From: Bacteroidota bacterium
GTDB lineage: Bacteria > Bacteroidota > Bacteroidia > Bacteroidales > PUMT01
Direction: 5' to 3'
NCBI GenBank assembly: GCA_003551495.1
Contig: PUMT01000149.1
Location: 1 to 37,770 of the forward strand
DNA length: 37,770 nt
The stretch's first letter is position 1. Each line of letters opens with the position of its first letter. The notes under the pieces were generated by a model. It made no database searches, was not told where the DNA came from, and saw nothing but the letters and a program-made list of their open reading frames with translations. A program made the translations under genes and the position numbers. This document shows positions 23,289-32,921 of this stretch, piece by piece.

Positions 23289-23318
23289 TTTGTCTTTTTG
23301 CAAAATAAATTATTTTTG
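23289..23318 (+). promoter_or_regulatory. Bacteroidota promoter of the AbgT-family gene
   Basis: TTG (23290-23292, preceded by T), 18 bases, then TATTTTTG (23311-23318). The ATG at 23354 is 35 bases past the -7 box. Full match to the lineage pattern. Confidence 0.65.
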
Positions 23319-23353
23319 GCTTTTCAGAATTTTTAATGTAAACATATAAAATA

Positions 23354-24877
23354 ATGGCAAATAATAAAGAAAAAAGCGGTATTTTCAAAAAGATACTTGA
23401 CAGGGTAGAGTATGTTGGCAACAAGCTCCCTCAGCCTGTAACCCTTTTTGCAATGCTGATGGGACTGATTCTGATACTGTCCTGGATCTTCGGCAGTCTG
23501 GGTGTTAGTGTAGAGCACCCTGCTCCTGATATTACGGAGCGCATTAAAGCTATCAATCTTCTGGATGCGGAGGGGATAAGGAGAATAATGACAAATATGG
23601 TTGACGTGTTTGCGCAGTTCCCGCCGCTTGGTCTTGTACTTGCGGTAATGCTCGGAATAGGAGTAGCAGAACGAAGCGGTCTGATAACCGTAGCCCTCAA
23701 AATATTTGTGAGCAAAGTCCCCAATTCGCTGATAACCTTTTCAGTAGTTGTTGCAGGGATGTTCAGTTCTGTTGCCGTTGATGCCGGCTATGTCGTTCTG
23801 ATACCTCTGGGTGCAGCAATATTTATGGGGATGGGGAGACATCCCATTGCCGGACTTGCAGCAGCTTTTGCCGGTGTGTCGGGAGGTTTCGGGGCAAATG
23901 TCATACCTACAGGACTGGACCCCCTGATTGCTTCTTTCACGCAACCTGCTGCACAAATAATAGACCCTACATATACCGTTAACCCCCTTTCAAACTTCTA
24001 CCTTCTTGCAGCATCAGTTCCGCTTGTCGGTCTTGCAGGCACCTGGGTAACCGAAAAGATAATTGTTCCCAGACTTGGATCATATGAGGGGGACAGTGTT
24101 TACGAAGAAGATGAGATTTCTCCCCTCGAGAAAAAGGGCCTTAAGTGGGCACTTGTTTCGATAGCACTTTTTCTTGGACTTATAGCACTTGCAATAATCC
24201 CCCAAAATGGTGTATTAAGGGACGTGGACGGAAGTCTTAACCCCTTCTACAACTCTATAGTTCCGCTTATGCTTATACTGTTCTTCATAGCCGGACTGGT
24301 TTATGGAATTATAACAAAATCGATCAAGGGGGACAAGGATGTGGCCAAAATGACAGGCGATTCGATGGCAACTATGGGCGGTTATATAGTACTTGCATTT
24401 GTGGCAGCACAGTTTGTAGCATACTTCAACTGGTCGAACCTGGGACTGATCGTTGCCGTAAGCGGTGCATCCGGACTTGAAAGTATAGGGTTCACCGGCA
24501 TACCGCTTCTGGTTGCTTTTATTATAGTTAGTTCATTTATCAACCTTCTTATTGGAAGTGCATCTGCAAAATGGGCTATAATGGCTCCAATATTTGTTCC
24601 CATGCTCATGCTTATGGGTTACTCGCCCGAAACAGCCCAGGCAGCTTACAGGATAGGCGATTCATACTCCAATATTCTTACACCGCTGCTACCTTATTTC
24701 CCGCTGGTAATAACCTTTGCACAAAAATATGACAAGAATGCCGGACTGGGAACTATCATATCTACAATGCTGCCCTATGCCCTTCTCTTTGCCGCGGTAA
24801 GGATCCCGATGTTTGTAATATGGATTTTACTTGGACTTCCGCTGGGTATAGAGGGACCGATATATTACACGCCCTGA
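23354..24877 (+). CDS. AbgT-family transporter
   Basis: A 507-residue inner-membrane protein with roughly a dozen hydrophobic segments. The AbgT family is known for p-aminobenzoyl-glutamate uptake in E. coli and for sulfonamide efflux in MtrF/YdaH. Family features seen are NKLPQPVTLFAMLMGLIL near the N-terminus, FPPLGLVLAVMLGIGVAERSG, SVAVDAGYVVLIPLGAAIF, a GLAAAFAGVSGGFGANV hairpin region, and in the second half LIGSASAKWAIMAPIFVPM. It diverges from pepD, which suggests uptake of peptide-like substrates, and an M20 amidohydrolase is encoded at the left window edge. The true substrate is not readable. A short alternative label such as YfcC-like is less fitting than AbgT. Confidence 0.88.
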   Translation: MANNKEKSGIFKKILDRVEYVGNKLPQPVTLFAMLMGLILILSWIFGSLGVSVEHPAPDITERIKAINLLDAEGIRRIMTNMVDVFAQFPPLGLVLAVMLGIGVAERSGLITVALKIFVSKVPNSLITFSVVVAGMFSSVAVDAGYVVLIPLGAAIFMGMGRHPIAGLAAAFAGVSGGFGANVIPTGLDPLIASFTQPAAQIIDPTYTVNPLSNFYLLAASVPLVGLAGTWVTEKIIVPRLGSYEGDSVYEEDEISPLEKKGLKWALVSIALFLGLIALAIIPQNGVLRDVDGSLNPFYNSIVPLMLILFFIAGLVYGIITKSIKGDKDVAKMTGDSMATMGGYIVLAFVAAQFVAYFNWSNLGLIVAVSGASGLESIGFTGIPLLVAFIIVSSFINLLIGSASAKWAIMAPIFVPMLMLMGYSPETAQAAYRIGDSYSNILTPLLPYFPLVITFAQKYDKNAGLGTIISTMLPYALLFAAVRIPMFVIWILLGLPLGIEGPIYYTP

Positions 24878-24905
24878 TCCTCTGGCAGATAACAGGCAAC
24901 ACCTC

Positions 24906-24944
24906 AAAAAGCTCAGCCCCCGCCGGTTAACCGGCGGGGGCTGA
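24906..24944. terminator. Terminator hairpin with a 16-bp perfect stem
   Basis: Bases 24913-24944 form a perfect palindrome centred on GTTAAC, with a GC-rich 16-bp arm (TCAGCCCCCGCCGGTT). On the minus strand it is followed by GCTTTTTGAGG, a five-U tract, so it can terminate gcvH. On the plus strand, after the AbgT gene, no U-run follows, but the strong hairpin can still protect that mRNA's 3' end. Confidence 0.8.
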
Positions 24945-24977
24945 TTCAAAGAGTACGGTATCTCCTTCCCCCTTCCC

Positions 24978-25358
24978 TTATGACTCAATAAGCTCTTTGT
25001 ATTCTTCAGCTGAAAGCATTTCGTCAAGCTCTGACTTGTCGCTCATGGCTATTTTTATCATCCATCCATCGCCGTATGGATCCTTGTTTACAATATCGGG
25101 GGTCTCTTCGAGCTTTTGATTAACTTCCTTTACTTCTCCCGATAGGGGCATGAACATGTCTGAAACTGTTTTCACCGCTTCAATTGTTCCAAACACCTCA
25201 TCTTTGTCAAGGGTTTCCCCTTCTGTTTCGATCTCAATAAAAACTATGTCACCCAGCTCCCCCTGGGCAAAATCAGTTATGCCTGCAACGGCAGTATCAC
25301 CTTCAACACGAATCCATTCGTGATCTTTTGTATACTTCAAATCCTTGGGTATGTTCAT
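24978..25358 (-). CDS. gcvH: Glycine cleavage system H protein
   Basis: The lipoyl carrier of the glycine cleavage complex, moving the aminomethyl group between the P and T proteins. The 126-residue protein has the normal layout: KYTKDHEWIRVEGDTAVAGITDFAQGELGDIVFIE, summarised here by its first motif KYTKDHEW (8-15), then the lipoylation motif GTIEAVKTVSDM with Lys63. PDIVNKDPYGDGWMIKI follows in the C-terminal half. It lies 150 bases downstream of sprA on the same strand; the order ruvA-sprA-gcvH is known in Flavobacterium. A TACTTTTG -7-like box (complement of 25405-25412) suggests it may also have its own promoter, though no -33 box is seen. Confidence 0.97.
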   Translation of the reverse strand: MNIPKDLKYTKDHEWIRVEGDTAVAGITDFAQGELGDIVFIEIETEGETLDKDEVFGTIEAVKTVSDMFMPLSGEVKEVNQKLEETPDIVNKDPYGDGWMIKIAMSDKSELDEMLSAEEYKELIES

Positions 25359-25508
25359 GACAAATTCAATTTTATTTAAAAATAAAGATCTGGTTTTATT
25401 GATTCAAAAGTACAATTTCTCCAGATAAAAAGTCTGTATTTTACATCAAAAATTTACAAATTTCAGTCTTTCAGCCGCGAATAACCTTAAAATAATATTT
25501 TATATAAC

Positions 25509-28500
25509 CTATTGTATTAAGGTAAATCTCAGGCTAAAGCCTATATTGGTATTGGTTGTGGGATATGAAAGGCTTACTATGGGCCTGTTAATTGCCCTGT
25601 CCATAAAAAATCTCACATCAACCCGGTTGCTTATTACATAATCGGCAGAAGCCTTTATGGAATAGATTGTCTGGCCTGCAGTTGGCTGAACGCCATCTTC
25701 AGCAAGCTTCCGGATCACAGTAAGATTTTCCCTCATTGAAAAATCTGCCCTCACATTCAGATCGCTCCTCAATTCCCTCTGGCCGTCCCTTGTACGGTAA
25801 ACAATCTGTAAATCCCTGAACCTGTACCCCATCCCTATAGATATCTCTTCACTTCTGATCTCCGATATCTGGTTGTTGGCAAAACTAAGCGAAACTGTTC
25901 GTGATTTGTTGAACTGAGCTCTTGTAGTAAGGTTGTTGTTCCATGTTATATCAATATTTATAAGCGGGTTGAACTGCTCATTTATCACAACAGATGATAT
26001 GTTGTAGCGGGGCATAAAATTCTCCTGCATCTTGTCCCTTACATAGCTGAAACCGTCATCTTGCTCAAGATAGCTGAAGTTGGTCATATAGCTTGAAATA
26101 CTGTAGGTTGACCTGAAAGCATGGTTTATATTGGCTGATTGTACAAGCCTTTCTATCAAAGGTATTCGCGCCAGTCCGTCATACGTTATCCTCCAGTTGG
26201 GCCATGGTATAAGGGGAAAGTTTTTAAGGCTTACCCCGGCAGGGTCGAATCCTCCGTATGCCGCAAGGAAAGAGGGTATAAGCACATCCTGGGACAGGCT
26301 CCCATATCCGTCAGGGAATCCGTCACTACCGGTTTCTCCGGGATCATAGCTTCCTGCCCGGCCTCTTCTGTCAGCCAGCCTTTCAGCAACAACAATCCTG
26401 TAATCCTTAAAGTTGCTGAAGGCCTGAGAATAATAGCCATTTCTGCTTGAAACCCTTTCGAAGGCCGTCCCCAGGGAAATAAAACTCATACTGAAGTTCC
26501 CTGATGTCATCCGGCTGGAGGATTTGAATTCACCATGCCTGTCAGCCACAAAATACTCGCTGCTGTTTTCCCCGAAAGTGCGGCTTGCTGTAAGATCTAT
26601 CCGCAATCCGTTAACAGGCTCGATCGTACTCCTGAGGTTAAAGGTATTACTGTAAGTCATTAAGAATGGTTCATTAAGGGTAGTGTCTGTTGTAAGCCAT
26701 CCTCTTTCGATCGCCCTGTAAGGGAAATCTGCGTCCTGGTAACCGAAAATGAACGGAAAACCGGGTGCAAAAACATTATTGATCCGTTCCTGGCCCATAA
26801 TACTCGTGCCCGGGAGATATCCGGGCAAAAGGGTGCCTTCCGACTGTGAAAATGATACGCTTATATTCCTTACAGCCATCAGAAGCCTGGCCCCGCTCAG
26901 TGCAATCTGCCTCATTGCGGTTTGTCTTACCTCAACCGTACCTTCAACAATAATAGTAGCCCCCTCAACATCCCTGTCAGGTGTGAAGTTCAACCTCCTG
27001 TTGCTGACTATTTCGGTGCTTCCCCTGACCGGCCTGCCACTGCTGTCCAGAACCCTCACAGAAACTTCTTCTGTCGATAATCCGTGGTTAACCGAAAAAG
27101 GCTCACCCGCAGTCATATTTACATTCTCTCTTTCATGACGCACCCTTCTCTGCTGGGGTTGCTGATCATCCCGGCCTCCAGATCCCCGCCTCCTGTTTGC
27201 TTCACTCAGAAATTCCGATTTATTGTACAGGTTGACCAGGTTGAACTGGGTATTCATTTGGGCGGTATTACTGTTCCGGATCCTGTTTCCGAGGTTTATA
27301 TCAACTGTATCCGGAAGTATCGGACCTGTATCCCACCCATATGTGGTGTTGTAGCGCACAGTAGAAGATATCCAGTTCAGGGCCGGGATTTTGTTGATCG
27401 GAAGAGTGTAGGTCAGATTTGCGCTATGGTGATACCTTGTGTTGCGGCCGAAATTCCTGAGGTTCACAAGAACCGAATCTTTCCAGGCATCGTATCCGTG
27501 CGGGTCTTTTTTCCTGTCCACAATACCCTCAGGCTCATCGATCCGTGCAGTATTGTTCGCTGAAAACTCAAGCCGCAGTTGCCGTGTAAGGTCAAAATTG
27601 ACATCATAATACCTGTTCCACATAAAGTCCTTTTGATATGAAGGAATTATCAGGAAATCGGGATTGTTGATGTTCCTTTTCTGCATTGCATTGTAGTGGC
27701 GGTCAATATCGCTCCTGAAAGAAATGTAGGATGGAAGGTAATAAAAATTGAAGTCCCTTATGATCCTTAATGATGGACTGCTCAATATATCCCAGTTACT
27801 GAACGGTGCAACATTTTCCGTCCTGGGTGAATAGGAGTAGTTCAGCGACCCCCTGTAAAATCTTTGAATATTGTATTCGGTATTGATATTTCGGTAATAT
27901 GATTCATTATAGGCCAGACTGAGTGACCAGTTTGATATGCTGTAAAACCTGGAGGGACTCTCCTGCGGTGAGATCTGCATATTGCTCAGGTTCATGCTTC
28001 TGCGGCGTGAATAATCTATCGACAGGTCTCTTATTGAATCGCGCTCCGATCTTGTCGCAGCCCTGTCAAGAGCATCCTTCAATGGCACATCCGGATCGAG
28101 CGGATTGAACTGAGGCAGTATATAGCCTTCCGAAAACCCAAAATAGAGAGGCATCCTGATCCCGAAATGGTCGGGGAAAAACCTGCCAAACTCGAAATTT
28201 GAAGATATATCATACTGATAAAGCTGCTCCTGGCTCCGTTCGTTCACTTTTTTTTCTATACTTCCAAAACCGGGAGTTACCGAGGAACCGGCCACGGTTA
28301 TATTTCCGAAATCCGAAAGCCTGGTTGACATACGCAAATTACCTGCCCATCCGCCCTCCTGATTAAAGTCTGTCAGCCTCAGTTCATTAACCCATACCTC
28401 TCCCGATTTGGGCAAACCGTCATCACTGCCGAATGGGTTATTATCCATTGACGGGTTCCTTATCCCTATCATGATAGTCCTGATATTGCTGAGGTTCGGA

Positions 28501-31500
28501 TTACCAACAACTTTCACCCTGTTGTCGCCGTCCATCTTTGAAAAAACAGTTCCTGTAGTTACACCTGAACCCGCCTGGTTAAGCATCTCATTCCTGAGCT
28601 GTTTAACCTGGTGAAATATTTCCAGCTCTACATTAAGGCGGTTTTCTTCTGGCCATACTATCCGGCGGTGTTCCACATTGTCGTTGTTGTACCTTCCCGG
28701 TGGTGTTACCCTGAGAGGTATTTCATATTCATAGTAATTATTCCTGTAGTCGGTTCCCATCCTTATGAAAACTGTAAGCTCGTTATCCTGCAAAGACTCC
28801 CCGGGCAGAGCGGCTGCATGGACTTCCATCTGTATCCTCCTGTACTGGCGAATATCCAGATTAACATTTCTGAAAGCAGCCCTTGCAATTCCGTCCTCCA
28901 GATCCTGCACCTTAAGCAGCATTGATTGTTCATTGAGTTGCTGCAACTGTGGATTTTCCGGATCTATTACCCTGTCAATGCCGGGAGGCAAGACGTAGTT
29001 GACAGGAGTTTTGCTTGCATTTTCCTCGATATTGACAGCTGAAATATCAAAATACCCTTCTCCGGTTTCCGGCGGGTCTATACCTTCGGGGTCGTCGACC
29101 AGGAGCTCATTGTACCTTCTCCACTCACTCCTTACCAGATCAAGTTTAGCAAACCTCATGATAACAGGCTCCTCGAATCCGGTAAGGAACATTCTCATAA
29201 ACCGGATGGATTTGAAGTCCTGTATAGGGCCTATCCGGTCTTCAAAATCTGATAAAGGGATCCTCACCTGGTACCAGTTAACAGACGACTGCTCACCGTT
29301 TGGGAATTTCACGGTAGTCCGTACCGAGTCAACAACATAATTTTCGCCTACCCTCATATCTTCCGGACGTATGCTGATCCTGTACTGGTAATAAGCCTCA
29401 AGCTTGTTCAGTGTGTTGTCGCGGCTTATATCTTCGGTATTGGGAAGTGAGGTGGCAGAAGTAGGGTAAGGTTCGGGTGACTGACCAGATGTAGGTGAGT
29501 TGCCTTCCATGCCGTTGTAGTACTTGTAGCGTGTGAGGATGTCAGCCTCTTTTTCATCCCACTGCCTGCCCCTGAAGTACCTGTAATTGTCTGTTGAAGG
29601 ATCTTCAAAGGCAAGTTCAAAAGCACGGGAGCCCTCCCCATGTATCTGTGCAATTTCATCAAGGTAGTCGCTGAAAAATGATCGCTCATCCTCGGTTCTG
29701 AGCCCGTCCAGACCTACATCCTGGTATTGCCTTGCTTCGGGGTTGTTGTCAAATGCGTTGACAAGCGATTGCTGTGTCGGCACTCTCCCCCATGCGGTAG
29801 TATCTACATTAACAACATCTGCAGTTGGCGGCAGACCGTTCTCGAAACTTTTACGTCCATCCTTCAGAATGTCCTCCGAAACGTTGCCAAGGTTTATATA
29901 AAGATCTCCCCCGGAATGTTCTTCATCGTAAACAAACGGGTCCATCAGCCAGAACTCCACATACTCAATATTGGCAGTTTCAAAATCTGTTGTATGCAGG
30001 GAACGCATTATCCCTCCCCATCTTGAGGCGGGATCATTCATATAGCCGTCTGAATCAACACCTGCTGAATAGGTTGATGGTGATGCATCATAATTGTAAG
30101 GGCCCCTCTCATTGGGATAAAATGCAAGGTTAAGAACAGGTATGTTGGTAGGAATGCCCCTTGGTGTTTCCCTCTCAGGAAACAGTTCGTTTTCGAAAAC
30201 CTCCCGCACAAAATGGTTGGACTGCAGGTCGGGATTATTTCTTATGTGATCAGGTGTTGCCGAGGTGTTTCTTAAAAAAAGCGGGTCAATAATGTACCAT
30301 GCCAGTCGTGCCCGGTTGAACCCATATGCAAGGTCGTTTGTCAATGAAGCTTCGGGGAAAAGCGCCTGTCCGTCGGGTGTGCTGGATATTACCCATGCTG
30401 TAGGCGACTTGAGGTCGATAGTTGTTTTGGTGGCTTCAAAGTCATCAATATAAGAAACACCTGCACTCCCCAGGGCGCGTGAATGTCCCGGTATGAGATG
30501 TGCAAATTCGCCCTGGAAAGAAATGGTTGAAGGGCCGGAAGTGTTCAGAAGTGGTATTCTGTCAACAAGACTGGTAAGAAATCCTGATTCTGCCCTGTAG
30601 GAGGTATTGAGTCCCCAGATGGTATTGGAAATCGATTCTTCCCCGTAAACTACCTTTTGTGTCAGCGGGCGTTCTGTCATATTGAGTATTGTAGCGCCAA
30701 TATTGAAATTGTCTGACACCTGGTAATCAAGGTGGGAGCCGATAAGTGTCCTGGTTTGAAGATCAAACAATTGCTGGCTCTCAAGGGATATCCTGATGGG
30801 AGCACCGGAATCGAGCAGCCCCTGATTTATAATCTGCACCCTGCCCAAAGAATAATCCACCGTATAATCAATATTTTCTACCAGCTCTATTCCCCCGGCA
30901 GTAACTTTGACCGACCCCCTCGGCACATTCATTGCATCCAGGGATATCTCGGAACCGGAAGAAGACCTGTAATGGCCTGAAAGCAGGAATTTATTCTTTT
31001 CAGCTATCTGCCTTGCCCTGGTCTTTGTTGAATCATAAAGCTCCTGGAAAACAAACCTGTCAGCCACAGCATCGTCACCTATCTTTTCCCGCAGGTGTGA
31101 TCCGAATGGCTCAAGCACGGGGAAAACTATACGGCCGTTTGCAGGTTGTATCGTAACTCCCTCTATAAAATCGAATACCCCGTCAGGGTAAGGTTCCAGT
31201 TGGGAATTCAGATTGTCGAGGTTCATTACCTGGAGCAGTGTTTTATCTCCTGTTGCACCATCAGGCAGATAATTGATAGCGTTCCCGGTATTGTCGTCAA
31301 TATAAAGGATATCGAGATGAAAATCCTGGCGTTCCACCTGCCATGCATCGATTGCGTATATGTTTTTCATCATCAGGTCCCATGTAGGCAACCTGGGAGA
31401 AAGGCTGGTGCCTTTAAGAAGCTTGACTACCAGAGCTTCGGGGGCACTTACCCCATCAGTTGAAAACTCCCCCACCTGATATGTTTCACCATCAAGTGTA

Positions 31501-32921
31501 TATTCAAATGCAACTGCCAGTACCTCGTCGGCATTCAGGGCACTGTTGAGAGAAATATAGCCCAGTTGTTTGTTGAAAGTGTATTCGCGTGAAGAAAGCC
31601 GTCTGGCATTTTCAATAACTTCGTAATCTGTGCCTATTGAGAAGTCGGGTATTGCCTGAAGGGTTGTTGTAACCTGGTTAATATTCCTGATCTCCCCGTA
31701 GGTGGTTATCATCTGCTCATAAAGGTCGTTAAGTTCATTCCTTGGATAATTCCCCTGCAGCGAAAAGTCCCTTGAAAAGTTGCCGTCAGAATAGATATTA
31801 TTTTCGTCCTCGGCCAGGTCAACAAAAGCCACAATATTTCTGGAATCGTCAAAATTGCTTGTTTTGTTGGTAATCCAAACCTCCAGTCTCGTTATATTGA
31901 TACCGGTTCTTATAACAGGCAGATTTCTGAGCGTCTCCTCATAAGTATCCCTGAAGTATTTTGAAAGGAAAAAATGCCTGTTTGCATCATAATCATCGGC
32001 AAAAACTTCAAACTCTTTTCTGTGGGCGCCTCCCCTTACTTCAATCACTGATGATTCACCTTTTTGCTGGGAAAATACGTTGGTAACGGAAAGCCTTCCG
32101 AACTGAAGCTCCGTTTTTATTCCAAAAAGACTCTGGCTTCCTGTGATAAGTGTACCGGGAAGAGGCAGGGTAACATTTCCGGCTTCAATTCTTCTTACAA
32201 TTTCATCTTCGGTACCGGTATATTCCAGTCTGGTCTGGTTTTCAAAATCGAAAGTTGCCTCGGTATTGTAATTGACTCCCAGCTTAAGCTTGTCGCCTAC
32301 CGTTCCCGTTACATTCATCTGGATCTTTTCCTGAAAGTCAAAAGTGGTTGTTCTTCTGAGCTCTTCCTGAATATCAGGCCGCTCATTTTCCATAATGTTT
32401 ACCCCAAAAATAAGCTCGGCAGAGCCCTGTGGCTGAATATCCACCACATTGCTTCCGAATATCTGGTCTATTGACTCACCTCCTATATTTAATATGTCAA
32501 TCAGTGATTCTCCTGCTTCAGGAGTGCTGCCCCTCGACCTGCTCTGCCAGTATTTACCCAGTTGCTGATCCATTTTATAATTCCTGTACTCCTGAAAAGT
32601 CATCACCGAAGGTCTTCCTACCCTCAGGTTCCCGGCCTGCCGGTAAAAAAGATATTTGTTCAGCAACGGATCATATTCGGTTACAACTGAAAAGGGAGAA
32701 GGAAGGCTGAGGGGCCTGGAGGGCGGATTAAGCAATGAAAGTGATGGATTGAAACCGGTATTCAGATAGTGTTGACCTTCCTGTGTTGGGAAACCATACC
32801 CAGCTTCCCCTGAGTTTTCGTTAGCTGTAACATTGAGCGGAAGCAACAGAAAAATGAAAATTCTGAATGACACCCATTTAAAATACTTTACATCCCCAAC
32901 CTGCCAGATACAATTATTCAC
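25509..32921 (-). CDS. sprA: Type IX secretion / gliding motility outer-membrane translocon SprA (Sov)
   Basis: SprA forms the giant 36-strand outer-membrane barrel through which T9SS substrates leave the cell. The 2470-residue protein is in the usual size range. After a hydrophobic export signal (FRIFIFLLLPLNVTANE) come the SprA N-terminal motifs, for example TFDFQEKIQMNVTGTVGDKL and TGSQSLFGIKTELQFG. Near the C-terminus are DKMQENFMPRYNISSVVI and FNPLINIDITWNNNLTTRA, both typical of the family, and the chain ends in a beta-strand, GFSLRFTLIQ. The start is GTG at 32921, directly overlapping the ruvA stop (TAGTG), with AGAAGG seven bases upstream. A second GTG at residue 17 would give a more compact signal peptide. 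It is continuous, with no frameshift seen. gcvH follows. Confidence 0.96.
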   Translation of the reverse strand: MNNCIWQVGDVKYFKWVSFRIFIFLLLPLNVTANENSGEAGYGFPTQEGQHYLNTGFNPSLSLLNPPSRPLSLPSPFSVVTEYDPLLNKYLFYRQAGNLRVGRPSVMTFQEYRNYKMDQQLGKYWQSRSRGSTPEAGESLIDILNIGGESIDQIFGSNVVDIQPQGSAELIFGVNIMENERPDIQEELRRTTTFDFQEKIQMNVTGTVGDKLKLGVNYNTEATFDFENQTRLEYTGTEDEIVRRIEAGNVTLPLPGTLITGSQSLFGIKTELQFGRLSVTNVFSQQKGESSVIEVRGGAHRKEFEVFADDYDANRHFFLSKYFRDTYEETLRNLPVIRTGINITRLEVWITNKTSNFDDSRNIVAFVDLAEDENNIYSDGNFSRDFSLQGNYPRNELNDLYEQMITTYGEIRNINQVTTTLQAIPDFSIGTDYEVIENARRLSSREYTFNKQLGYISLNSALNADEVLAVAFEYTLDGETYQVGEFSTDGVSAPEALVVKLLKGTSLSPRLPTWDLMMKNIYAIDAWQVERQDFHLDILYIDDNTGNAINYLPDGATGDKTLLQVMNLDNLNSQLEPYPDGVFDFIEGVTIQPANGRIVFPVLEPFGSHLREKIGDDAVADRFVFQELYDSTKTRARQIAEKNKFLLSGHYRSSSGSEISLDAMNVPRGSVKVTAGGIELVENIDYTVDYSLGRVQIINQGLLDSGAPIRISLESQQLFDLQTRTLIGSHLDYQVSDNFNIGATILNMTERPLTQKVVYGEESISNTIWGLNTSYRAESGFLTSLVDRIPLLNTSGPSTISFQGEFAHLIPGHSRALGSAGVSYIDDFEATKTTIDLKSPTAWVISSTPDGQALFPEASLTNDLAYGFNRARLAWYIIDPLFLRNTSATPDHIRNNPDLQSNHFVREVFENELFPERETPRGIPTNIPVLNLAFYPNERGPYNYDASPSTYSAGVDSDGYMNDPASRWGGIMRSLHTTDFETANIEYVEFWLMDPFVYDEEHSGGDLYINLGNVSEDILKDGRKSFENGLPPTADVVNVDTTAWGRVPTQQSLVNAFDNNPEARQYQDVGLDGLRTEDERSFFSDYLDEIAQIHGEGSRAFELAFEDPSTDNYRYFRGRQWDEKEADILTRYKYYNGMEGNSPTSGQSPEPYPTSATSLPNTEDISRDNTLNKLEAYYQYRISIRPEDMRVGENYVVDSVRTTVKFPNGEQSSVNWYQVRIPLSDFEDRIGPIQDFKSIRFMRMFLTGFEEPVIMRFAKLDLVRSEWRRYNELLVDDPEGIDPPETGEGYFDISAVNIEENASKTPVNYVLPPGIDRVIDPENPQLQQLNEQSMLLKVQDLEDGIARAAFRNVNLDIRQYRRIQMEVHAAALPGESLQDNELTVFIRMGTDYRNNYYEYEIPLRVTPPGRYNNDNVEHRRIVWPEENRLNVELEIFHQVKQLRNEMLNQAGSGVTTGTVFSKMDGDNRVKVVGNPNLSNIRTIMIGIRNPSMDNNPFGSDDGLPKSGEVWVNELRLTDFNQEGGWAGNLRMSTRLSDFGNITVAGSSVTPGFGSIEKKVNERSQEQLYQYDISSNFEFGRFFPDHFGIRMPLYFGFSEGYILPQFNPLDPDVPLKDALDRAATRSERDSIRDLSIDYSRRRSMNLSNMQISPQESPSRFYSISNWSLSLAYNESYYRNINTEYNIQRFYRGSLNYSYSPRTENVAPFSNWDILSSPSLRIIRDFNFYYLPSYISFRSDIDRHYNAMQKRNINNPDFLIIPSYQKDFMWNRYYDVNFDLTRQLRLEFSANNTARIDEPEGIVDRKKDPHGYDAWKDSVLVNLRNFGRNTRYHHSANLTYTLPINKIPALNWISSTVRYNTTYGWDTGPILPDTVDINLGNRIRNSNTAQMNTQFNLVNLYNKSEFLSEANRRRGSGGRDDQQPQQRRVRHERENVNMTAGEPFSVNHGLSTEEVSVRVLDSSGRPVRGSTEIVSNRRLNFTPDRDVEGATIIVEGTVEVRQTAMRQIALSGARLLMAVRNISVSFSQSEGTLLPGYLPGTSIMGQERINNVFAPGFPFIFGYQDADFPYRAIERGWLTTDTTLNEPFLMTYSNTFNLRSTIEPVNGLRIDLTASRTFGENSSEYFVADRHGEFKSSSRMTSGNFSMSFISLGTAFERVSSRNGYYSQAFSNFKDYRIVVAERLADRRGRAGSYDPGETGSDGFPDGYGSLSQDVLIPSFLAAYGGFDPAGVSLKNFPLIPWPNWRITYDGLARIPLIERLVQSANINHAFRSTYSISSYMTNFSYLEQDDGFSYVRDKMQENFMPRYNISSVVINEQFNPLINIDITWNNNLTTRAQFNKSRTVSLSFANNQISEIRSEEISIGMGYRFRDLQIVYRTRDGQRELRSDLNVRADFSMRENLTVIRKLAEDGVQPTAGQTIYSIKASADYVISNRVDVRFFMDRAINRPIVSLSYPTTNTNIGFSLRFTLIQ

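Noticed and set aside
24913-24944. An attachment site or CRISPR-like repeat
   Set aside because: Single copy in the window, between convergent genes and with a U-tract on the gcvH side, so a terminator is the simpler reading.
27084-27563. Several plus-strand open frames opposite sprA, the longest 159 codons
   Set aside because: All are antisense to the continuous sprA frame and lack protein-like composition or start signals.
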